This document shows, one piece after another, positions 58,059-64,000 of a DNA stretch of 64,000 bases. Every line of letters begins with the position of its first letter. Position 1 is the first letter of the stretch. A program made the translations under genes and the position numbers. The notes beneath the pieces were generated by a model, which was not told the origin of the DNA, did no database searches, and saw only the letters and a program-made list of their open reading frames with translations. The stretch is from Amycolatopsis marina (GTDB lineage Bacteria > Actinomycetota > Actinomycetes > Mycobacteriales > Pseudonocardiaceae). The DNA is taken from contig NZ_FOKG01000009.1 of the NCBI RefSeq assembly GCF_900111885.1, positions 62,001 through 126,000 of the forward strand, written 5' to 3'.

Positions 58059-59492
58059 TCACCAGGTGGTCGCCATATCCACCGCGGGGATCGGGGGCAG
58101 ACCCGCCACCGCGTACCCGCCGTGCGTGGCGACCTCGTCAACGACCCTGCGAAGGTGCCCGATGTAGCGGGTGGCATTGCGCGTTCCGGCCTCGGTGCCC
58201 GGATGACGGCAGGTGAGATAGACACCCTCGTGGTTGCGGTGGATCCACAGGTAGACCTCGTCGCCCGCGACCGCTCTGCTATGGAAGGCGCAGGCGTTCC
58301 ACGCTCGCCATTGGCCGGCTCCCGGAGTGCGGCGCATGTCCATGTAGGACACCACAAACCTCGGCTCCGGGGCGGTGCCCAGCAGTTCGCAGACCCGGGC
58401 GAAGGGCAGCAGGGCCAGCGGTCGGGCCTCGCGCGCCGCGGCGCCCGCCGCCTTCGCCACTCCGGCGAAGTCCGGCGTACCGGCGACGGCGAACTCCACC
58501 GGCGCGATGCCGACGTACCAGCCCAAGGAGGTTGTCCACTGTGCTTCCTGCCGGGTATGGAAGGGAACCAGTGCGTGAAATGCCCGCCGCGCGCTCACCT
58601 CGTGAGCGGCGATACCGAGGCAGGCGAGAATTCCTGCCTGGAAGCCGCCGCCCGCCGTCCGGCACGCGATGGAGAAGGACTCGGCCTTGTCCGCGTCGAG
58701 TAGCCAGGTGCAGCTCCCATGCTGGGGTGCCGGTCGCCCGGAACTCGCGCCCACCTCGAGTGGGAACCCGGGTAGTCGCCCACCGTTCGCCCCGATGAAG
58801 GTCCGCCACCGGGCAACCACATCATGGTCCGCGCGCACCCGCAGGGCGTTATCCCGTTCCGCGGCGCCGAACTCCAGGTAACTGCCCGTCGCGGCCAGTT
58901 CGGCCTGCTCTCCGGACAGCTCGGCAGCGTAGAGGGCACGGATTTCCTGGGCGATCAGCAGTATCGAATATCCATCCACATTGGAGTGGTCAAGGCCGAG
59001 GTAGATGGTCGTGCTGCCGCCGCGGGCCACGGTGGCGAACGCGTACGGCGGCCAGTGCAGCGGGTCGGCGGTCCGATCGAACAGCGCTTCGACGTGTGAG
59101 TTGATCGCGTGCGCACCGTCGAACCGCCCCTGGTCCTTCCGGCGCAGGTCGACACCGCCCGAAGACAGTGTCAGTCGCCGCAGCGGTGCGGCCTCGTCCG
59201 GTGCGGATGGGCAGGTCAGGACGCTTCGCAGCGTTTCGTGCCGGTCGATCCAGGCCAGCAGCGCCCGGTGCAGTGCGGCGGTATCGAGGTCGCCCGGCAG
59301 TTCGAACGCGGTGGCCAGCCATGTTGGGGAGTTGCGCCCGGTCGCTCGCCGGGTCAGCGCGTCCCGGACGTGGGCGTCCTGCACGTAGGAGGCGGGCCGT
59401 GGATCCGGTGTCCAGCCGCCGAGCGGAAGCGGATGCCACTCGACGAGCATTCCCGGCCGCACCTCGTGGTCGGACAGCTTGGTGAATCTCAT
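58059..59492 (-). CDS. PapA-type acyltransferase, paralogue 3
   Basis: 477 residues and first in the operon. VRPGMLVEWHPLP, PASYVQDAHVRDAL, FELPGDLDTAALHRALLAWIDRHETLRSVL, and active-site DHSNVDGYS are present. GAGGA lies eight bases before ATG 59492. No PKS, acyl-CoA ligase or carrier gene is near, so acyl donors must come from elsewhere (acyl-CoA or an external PKS). Confidence 0.82.
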   Translation of the reverse strand: MRFTKLSDHEVRPGMLVEWHPLPLGGWTPDPRPASYVQDAHVRDALTRRATGRNSPTWLATAFELPGDLDTAALHRALLAWIDRHETLRSVLTCPSAPDEAAPLRRLTLSSGGVDLRRKDQGRFDGAHAINSHVEALFDRTADPLHWPPYAFATVARGGSTTIYLGLDHSNVDGYSILLIAQEIRALYAAELSGEQAELAATGSYLEFGAAERDNALRVRADHDVVARWRTFIGANGGRLPGFPLEVGASSGRPAPQHGSCTWLLDADKAESFSIACRTAGGGFQAGILACLGIAAHEVSARRAFHALVPFHTRQEAQWTTSLGWYVGIAPVEFAVAGTPDFAGVAKAAGAAAREARPLALLPFARVCELLGTAPEPRFVVSYMDMRRTPGAGQWRAWNACAFHSRAVAGDEVYLWIHRNHEGVYLTCRHPGTEAGTRNATRYIGHLRRVVDEVATHGGYAVAGLPPIPAVDMATTW

Positions 59493-59861
59493 GGTTCGTG
59501 TCCTCGTTCGGACGGGTGCCGCAGAATGGAAACCGTACGTCCACCCGCTGTTAGGAATAGAGCAGAATAAAGCGCGATGGCGCCGTTAACGGACCCCGGA
59601 CGACGCCGTCCGGGCAGTGTTGAAGGCAGGATCAGCCGTATTTATTTACGGATTACTTGCGGCGCCAGGTGTTGCATTTTGTCGTTCTGTGCCAGGAGAA
59701 ACCGGATCCGCGTTGACCATGGTGGCGGAGTTCTCGCTGCGCATCCGCAGACTATTCAGGGCGCGCGAGAAAAAGCAACGGGTCCACTATGTGAACCGAG
59801 GCACCAGACGAAAGTAGGGGTTTCGCCGCAAAGGTGAATGTGAACGACCTGCGTAGTCGTT
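59493..59861. other. Spacer between papA-like operon and soxR, with a possible small plus-strand ORF
   Basis: 369 bp with the acyltransferase promoter at its left end. A 7-bp hairpin CCCGGAC/GTCCGGG lies at 59595-59614. An ATG at 59719 opens a 32-residue basic peptide (MVAEFSLRIRRLFRAREKKQ...) ending at 59817, with in-frame extension to TTG 59617; it has no convincing ribosome site and no known family, so I do not call it a gene. Confidence 0.4.
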
Positions 59862-60323
59862 TCAGATTCCACCCTCGACCGCGGGCTTCAGCCGTCCGGC
59901 TCCAGGGCCGAATCGAGCCAGTTGGTCGTCGCCGTTCTGCAGGGAACACGTGCGCAACGAGAGGCAGCCGCAGCCGACGCACCCGGTGAGTCGGTCGCGC
60001 AACCGGTGCAGGGCGTCGATGCGTGCATCCAGTTCGTCCTGCCAGCCCCGGGACAGCCGGGCCCAGTCGGCCTTCGTCGGCGCGTGGTCCTTCGGCAGGG
60101 TGGCCAGTGCGTCGTTGATCTGTTCGAGGGTCAGGCCGACGCGCTGTGCGGCGCGGATGAACGCGATCCGGCGCAGGACCGATCGGTGGTAGCGGCGCTG
60201 GTTGCCCGCGGATCGCTCCGAGGAGATCAGGCCACGGTCCTCGTAGAAGCGCAGCGCGGTGTGGGGTACTCCGCTGCGCTCGGAGACCTGTCCGATACTG
60301 AGATGGTCGGCAAGCTTGGTCAC
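59862..60323 (-). CDS. soxR: SoxR redox-sensing MerR-family activator
   Basis: 153 residues. MerR helix-turn-helix at 8-45 (LSIGQVSERSGVPHTALRFYEDRGLI), a dimerisation helix, and the [2Fe-2S] cluster motif C115-x2-C118-x-C120-x5-C126. In actinomycetes SoxR usually answers redox-active metabolites rather than superoxide. GTG 60323 starts six bases after a TAGAGT -10-like box, suggesting a leaderless mRNA. Divergent from the split transketolase. Confidence 0.93.
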   Translation of the reverse strand: MTKLADHLSIGQVSERSGVPHTALRFYEDRGLISSERSAGNQRRYHRSVLRRIAFIRAAQRVGLTLEQINDALATLPKDHAPTKADWARLSRGWQDELDARIDALHRLRDRLTGCVGCGCLSLRTCSLQNGDDQLARFGPGAGRLKPAVEGGI

Positions 60324-60334
60324 TCTCCCACTCT

Positions 60335-60360
60335 ACCTTGACTTCAACTTAGGTCGAGGT
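60335..60360. promoter_or_regulatory. SoxR-type operator between soxR and the transketolase genes
   Basis: ACCTTGACTT and AGGTCGAGGT form an imperfect palindrome (8 of 10 positions) around CAACTT, resembling the SoxR consensus CCTCAAGTTAACTTGAGG. TTGACT could serve as a -35 box toward the transketolase. Placement just before both starts supports direct control. Confidence 0.65.
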
Positions 60361-60366
60361 TGCACC

Positions 60367-61074
60367 GTGATTGGCATGACTGAGACCGCGATCCGGCAGC
60401 CCGGTTTCACCGATCTGCCCGCATTGATGGCCCGGTTGACCGGGGACGAGAAGCATTCAGGTGCGGCGGAGTCCACGCTGGACGTGCTCTGGGTGCTCTA
60501 CGACAGGGTGCTGCGCGTGTCCGCGGCGGCGCGGGAGGACCCGGACCGGGACCGGTTCCTGCTGTCCAAGGGCCATGGCCCGATGGCGTTCTACGCGGTG
60601 CTCGCGGCCAAGGGATTTCTCCGTCCCGACGAACTGGAGGGCTGGGCAGACGCGCGATCCCGACTCGGAATGCATCCGGACCGGCTGCTCGTGCCGGGTG
60701 CGGAGATCTCCAGCGGTTCACTCGGTCACGGCTTGCCGCTCGCGGTGGGCACCGCGCTGGGCCTGCGCGCGCGGCGGCGAACCGGGCCGAAGGTCGTGGT
60801 ACTGGTCGGCGATGCCGAACTGGACGAGGGCTCCAACCACGAGGCGATCGCTTTCGCCGGCCGGAGCGGGCTGGGGCAGCTGACCACCGTGGTGATCGAC
60901 AACGCTTCCGCCAGCCACGGCTGGCCCGGCGGCATCGCCGCCCGATTCGAGGTCGAGGGCTGGGCGGGCCGGACCGTCGACGGCCGCGACCACGAGGCGC
61001 TGTACACCGCGTTCACCGAACCGCACCCCGGGCGCCCGCTGGTGGTCGTCGCGCGGGTCGAGCCGAGGGAGTGA
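60367..61074 (+). CDS. Transketolase-like subunit, N-terminal (TPP pyrophosphate) half
   Basis: 235 residues carrying the N-terminal TPP domain: HSGAAESTLDVLWVLYDRVL, FLLSKGHGPMAFYAVLAAKGF, GSLGHGLPLAVGTALG and a diphosphate-binding stretch GDAELDEGSNHEA...VIDNASASHGW, where the classic GDGE...NN is modified to GDAE...DN. GTG 60367 is taken because GAGG lies seven bases before it; ATG 60376 is an alternative. Coupled to the C-terminal half, 3 bp apart. Split transketolases often act on unusual sugars or in secondary metabolism. Confidence 0.85.
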   Translation: MIGMTETAIRQPGFTDLPALMARLTGDEKHSGAAESTLDVLWVLYDRVLRVSAAAREDPDRDRFLLSKGHGPMAFYAVLAAKGFLRPDELEGWADARSRLGMHPDRLLVPGAEISSGSLGHGLPLAVGTALGLRARRRTGPKVVVLVGDAELDEGSNHEAIAFAGRSGLGQLTTVVIDNASASHGWPGGIAARFEVEGWAGRTVDGRDHEALYTAFTEPHPGRPLVVVARVEPRE

Positions 61075-61077
61075 CTC

Positions 61078-61986
61078 ATGACCGCCACCATCACCGCATC
61101 CATGCGCGAGACCGCGCTGGCCACCCTCGACGAGGCACTCGACACCGACCCGAGGCTCGCCGTCGTGCTGGCCGACATCTCCGCCGACCGGCTGCGCGCC
61201 GCGGCGGCTCGGCATCCGGACCGGGTGATCAACCTCGGCATCCGTGAGCAACTGCTGGTCAGCGTGGCCGGGGGATTGGCGCTGGCCGGCATGCGGCCGG
61301 TCGCGCACACGTTCGCGTCGTTCCTCGTGGAGCGACCTTTCGAACAGGTGAAGCTGGATCTCGGCCACCAGGGAGCCGGTGCGGTGCTGATGTCGGCAGG
61401 CGCCTCTTACGACATGCCCACGGCCGGACGCACACATCAGTCACCCGGCGACGTCGCCCTGCTCGACACCCTGCCGGGGTGGACGGTCCACGTGCCAGGC
61501 CATCCGGCCGAGGCAAGCGAACTCCTGCTCGGCTCGCTACCCGGCTCCGACCCCGTCTACCTGCGCCTTTCCGAAGCAAGCAACGCCGAGCCCATGCCGG
61601 GTACCGGGGTCCGCCGGGTGCGCGAGGGCTACCGCGGGGTGGTGCTCGCCGTCGGGCCGATGCTGGACCGGACCCTGGTCGCGACCGCGGGGCTGGACGT
61701 CACCGTGCTGTACGCCGCGACCGTGCGCCCCTTCGACGCGCACGGCCTGCGGGCGGCGGTGGACGCGGCAGGTGTGGCGGACGTGGTGCTGGTGGAGCCG
61801 TACCTTGTCGGCACCTCCGCGCACCTGGTGGCCGAGGCGCTGGAGGCTGTGCCGCATCGCGTGCGGTCGCTCGGCGTGCGCCGCGACGCGGAGGTCAGGG
61901 TCTACGGGTCGATGGCAGATCACGACAGGGCACACGGTCTGGACGAGGCGACCATTGCCGGCTCCGTGGCCGGGTTCCTGCGCTAG
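61078..61986 (+). CDS. Transketolase-like subunit, C-terminal half
   Basis: 302 residues with the pyrimidine-binding domain (RHPDRVINLGIREQLLVSVAGGLALAGMRPVAHTFASFLVERPFEQVK, holding the catalytic Glu of the IRE region) and a C-terminal transketolase domain (VDVVLVEPYLVGTSAHL-like). Together with the upstream subunit it makes one complete TPP enzyme. Start ATG 61078. The partner substrate is unknown; SoxR control suggests a redox-stress or specialised-metabolism role. Confidence 0.85.
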   Translation: MTATITASMRETALATLDEALDTDPRLAVVLADISADRLRAAAARHPDRVINLGIREQLLVSVAGGLALAGMRPVAHTFASFLVERPFEQVKLDLGHQGAGAVLMSAGASYDMPTAGRTHQSPGDVALLDTLPGWTVHVPGHPAEASELLLGSLPGSDPVYLRLSEASNAEPMPGTGVRRVREGYRGVVLAVGPMLDRTLVATAGLDVTVLYAATVRPFDAHGLRAAVDAAGVADVVLVEPYLVGTSAHLVAEALEAVPHRVRSLGVRRDAEVRVYGSMADHDRAHGLDEATIAGSVAGFLR

Positions 61987-62029
61987 TACCAGTTCGGACC
62001 GAGGCAGCGATTCACTGCTGGGACCTCTT

Positions 62030-62150
62030 GGCGACCGGCCGGTCGTCACTCGCTTGACAGTTCGACAGCCGGCCGGTCGTCACCCGCTGACAAGTCGGAG
62101 ACTGGTCGACCGCTATCCATTGACGGTTGGCGACCGGTCGGATTCTATCG
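62030..62150 (+). promoter_or_regulatory. Imperfect direct repeats and promoter before the lipase gene
   Basis: Four GGTCG-centred units start near 62041, 62075, 62104 and 62135, spaced 34, 29 and 31 bp; the first two share CCGGCCGGTCGTCAC. The region ends in TTGACG (62120-62125), 17 bp, TTCTAT (62143-62148), a plausible promoter. The repeats look like regulator-binding sites on roughly every third DNA turn. Confidence 0.5.
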
Positions 62151-62253
62151 GTGACATGGTGCGGGACACGATCCCGATGCGCGCTGCGACTGGCCACCGC
62201 AGTCAGACACCTGATCAGTCGACCTCATGTTCCGACTCAGTGTGGAGTGCCGT

Positions 62254-63501
62254 ATGTCCATTTCTCTTCGTCGTGGCCTGACCGCCACTTTCTCCGCGAT
62301 GCTGATCGCGGCCAGTCCGGTGGCGATTCAAGCGGTAAGCCTCTCAACCGCCAGCGCGGACACCGTCTCGGTCTACACCGCACCTTCGTCGCTCGCGGGT
62401 GACAACGGCGACGTGATCAAATCCGTGGCCTCGAACTACAACGGCGCGGAAGCGACCCAGATCCAGTACCTGTCCCGGGACAACAAGAACAAGCAGGTCG
62501 CCGTCAGCGGCACGGTCCTGGTGCCGAACAACCCGTGGGACGGCCCCGGCGAACGGCCGATCGTGGCCTATGCGCCATTCACCTTCGGCATGGGCCCGGA
62601 GTGCGCCCCTTCGAAGACCCTCGCCGGCGAAGGCGCGGGTGACCTGGTGTCCGGCTTCCAGGGGAGCTTTATCGATACGTTGCTGGGCGCCGGGTTCGCC
62701 GTCGCGCAGACCGACTACATCGGACCGTGGGTCGAGGGCAGTGGCGAGCACCCGTACGTGAACCGGTTGTCCGAGGCACACACGGTGCTCGACGTGATCC
62801 GCGCGGCGCAGCGGCTACCCGACACTGGCCTGCCCAGCAACGGCCCGGTGGGCATCGCCGGCTACTCCGAGGGCGGCAGTGCCGCCGCGTCGGCGGCCGA
62901 GCTGGCCTCCACCTACGCACCTGAGCTGGACGTCAAGGGGGTCTATTCCGGCGCACCGCCCGCCGACAAATCGGTGCTGGCCAGTTCCCTGGACGGCGGA
63001 ATGTACGTCGCGTTCCTGGGTTACGCGCTGATTGGCATCAACGCGGCCTACCCGGAGGCCAACATGATGGACCTGGCCAACGAGACCGGCGCGGAACTGT
63101 TCTTGGAGGCGCGCCAGACCTGCACGCTGGACGCGATCTTGAGGTTCCCGTTCCAGCAGTCGAGGTCGTGGACCGAGAGCGGGCAGCCGGTAGCGTCGTT
63201 CCTGTCCCAGCCGCCGTTCGACGCGATCGTCGCGGAGAACAAGATCGGCAACCTCAAGCCCAGTATGCCGGTCATGGTGCAGCACAGTCCTGTGGACGAC
63301 GTCATCCCTGCCGCGGTGGGTAAGCGGATGGCCAAGGACTGGTGCGGCAAGGGCGCCAACGTCCAGTGGCAGGAACTGACGTCCGTCGTTCCGTTCTTCT
63401 CCCACGCTCTGGGCATGCTGACGGCACCCAGTGACGCGACCGCCTGGCTCAAGCGCGCTTTCAACGACCAGGCCGGCGACGGCAACTGCGGACAGTTCTG
63501 A
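62254..63501 (+). CDS. Secreted LIP-family lipase
   Basis: 415 residues. Signal peptide ends near TASA/D (residue ~36). Alpha/beta-hydrolase with nucleophile Ser205 in GYSEGG, the Asp in HSPVDDVIP and His in FFSHAL; DYIGPW and CAPSKTLAGEGAG are typical of the secreted LIP family (Candida antarctica lipase A-like). Start ATG 62254 follows GGAG; ATG 62227 is less likely. A perfect 18-bp hairpin ends the gene. Confidence 0.9.
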   Translation: MSISLRRGLTATFSAMLIAASPVAIQAVSLSTASADTVSVYTAPSSLAGDNGDVIKSVASNYNGAEATQIQYLSRDNKNKQVAVSGTVLVPNNPWDGPGERPIVAYAPFTFGMGPECAPSKTLAGEGAGDLVSGFQGSFIDTLLGAGFAVAQTDYIGPWVEGSGEHPYVNRLSEAHTVLDVIRAAQRLPDTGLPSNGPVGIAGYSEGGSAAASAAELASTYAPELDVKGVYSGAPPADKSVLASSLDGGMYVAFLGYALIGINAAYPEANMMDLANETGAELFLEARQTCTLDAILRFPFQQSRSWTESGQPVASFLSQPPFDAIVAENKIGNLKPSMPVMVQHSPVDDVIPAAVGKRMAKDWCGKGANVQWQELTSVVPFFSHALGMLTAPSDATAWLKRAFNDQAGDGNCGQF

Positions 63502-63525
63502 TCACCACCCGCGGACCGCGATGAC

Positions 63526-63573
63526 GTGCGGGTTCCTTCCCGATGCTCTTGCGTGTCGGGAAGGAACCCGCAC
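63526..63573 (+). terminator. 18-bp perfect hairpin after the lipase
   Basis: GTGCGGGTTCCTTCCCGA (63526-63543) pairs exactly with 63556-63573 across a 12-base loop. The strongest hairpin in the window; probably terminates the lipase and perhaps the convergent small gene. Confidence 0.85.
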
Positions 63574-63610
63574 ATTCGGCCAGCGGGCCGGAAATGCACT
63601 TCCAGCCCGC

Positions 63611-63790
63611 TTACCGGGTGGTCCTGGCGTCCCGCTCCGCTGTCTTCCCGCGGTTGCTCGCATACGAGCGACTGACGTCCTTGTCGCGCTGCAGTGGGAT
63701 GTCGGTGAGGCCGATCTCCGGGAACGGCACGCTGTCGATATCACGCCGCCACATCTCGAGCAACTGGTCGAGTCTGTCCGCGCTGGTCAT
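63611..63790 (-). CDS. Small conserved-looking hypothetical protein
   Basis: 59 residues from ATG 63790, with GGGAG five bases upstream. Sequence MTSADRLDQLLEMWRRDIDS... is amphipathic and helical at the start, then polar and Arg/Asp-rich (DIPLQRDKDVSRSYASN). No signal peptide or membrane segment. Family unknown to me. It faces the lipase terminator. Confidence 0.6.
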   Translation of the reverse strand: MTSADRLDQLLEMWRRDIDSVPFPEIGLTDIPLQRDKDVSRSYASNRGKTAERDARTTR

Positions 63791-63857
63791 GGGTACTCCC
63801 GAGGTCAGTTCCGGGTTACTACCCCGATCCAGTGATGGCCAAACGCCCGAATTGTCC

Positions 63858-64000
63858 TCAACTGCTGGTCCAGAGCTCTTTTGCCGTCTCCGTCAGCGCG
63901 GCGAGGGCCGGCGTGGGGGACCGGTCGCGGTGGCGGGCGATCTGACTGAACAGGCCGAAGTCGTGTGCGGGCCACGGCAGGGCGACCAGGTCCCCGCGCC
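63858..64000 (-). CDS. LysR-type regulator, C-terminal end (cut by the window edge)
   Basis: Only the last 46 residues and stop are inside the window: RGDLVALPWPAHDFGLFSQI... and ...ALAALTETAKELW, matching the end of the LysR substrate-binding domain. The helix-turn-helix N-terminus lies beyond position 64000, so the target cannot be guessed. Confidence 0.6.
   Translation of the reverse strand, partial: RGDLVALPWPAHDFGLFSQIARHRDRSPTPALAALTETAKELWTSS

Noticed and set aside
59577..59837. 86-codon and 66-codon plus-strand frames between the papA-like genes and soxR
   Set aside because: No ribosome site, no recognisable family, and overlapping alternatives; kept only as a remark under the intergenic entry.

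Overview
The window is high-GC actinobacterial DNA. Gene content and order point to a member of the Pseudonocardiaceae (Amycolatopsis / Saccharomonospora / Prauserella type). The grounds are GTG starts, the menaquinol-oxidising bcc-aa3 respiratory genes, a PimB-type mannosyltransferase, RipA-like NlpC/P60 endopeptidases, the biotin synthase auxiliary protein BsaP, and gene order resembling two Mycobacterium tuberculosis blocks (about Rv2188c-Rv2201 and Rv1589-Rv1601). Species cannot be fixed from sequence reading alone. I found no rRNA, tRNA, CRISPR array, insertion sequence or integrase.

Layout. 0-11.3 kb: asnB (cut by the window edge), ctaC-ctaF, an EamA exporter and GlxA-type regulator, trpD, two small conserved genes, then the ctaE-qcrC-qcrA-qcrB respiratory operon closed by a strong hairpin. 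ctaD is not here. 11.4-14.7 kb: a DEDDh exonuclease/GIY-YIG fusion and a NYN-domain protein. 14.7-20.9 kb: a padR-ATPase-permease efflux operon and a tandem, partly deleted and frameshifted second copy. 21-29 kb: an NlpC/P60-VanY fusion, a TetR/MFS pair, a small CxxC protein, a RipA-like hydrolase, pimB and a uridine-kinase-like gene without a P-loop. 29-34 kb: P450, TetR, FAD hydroxylase and MOSC protein. 34-40.1 kb: bioA, a SulP-carbonic anhydrase fusion, bioD, bioB, bsaP (no bioF). 40-48.6 kb: DUF2567, M48 protease, LON-domain protein, NrtR-like regulator with nadABC, a LuxR-type response regulator and a nitrilase-family hydrolase. 48.7-52 kb: hisD-hisC-hisB and a small membrane protein. 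52-64 kb is accessory: an MMPL/TetR pair, three tandem PapA-type acyltransferases, soxR, a split transketolase, a secreted lipase and an incomplete LysR regulator.

How the genes work together. The respiratory block makes most of a bcc-aa3 supercomplex. The bio genes form a biotin route in which the carbonic anhydrase-transporter could feed bicarbonate/CO2 to BioD (inference). NadABC is likely controlled by the divergent NrtR-like protein through a palindrome between them. The most unusual parts are the padR-ABC duplication with a precise deletion scar, the VanY fusion whose NlpC/P60 half has lost its catalytic histidine, and the 52-62 kb region, where PapA-type acyltransferases sit beside an MMPL exporter and a SoxR-linked split transketolase with no PKS or NRPS genes in view.
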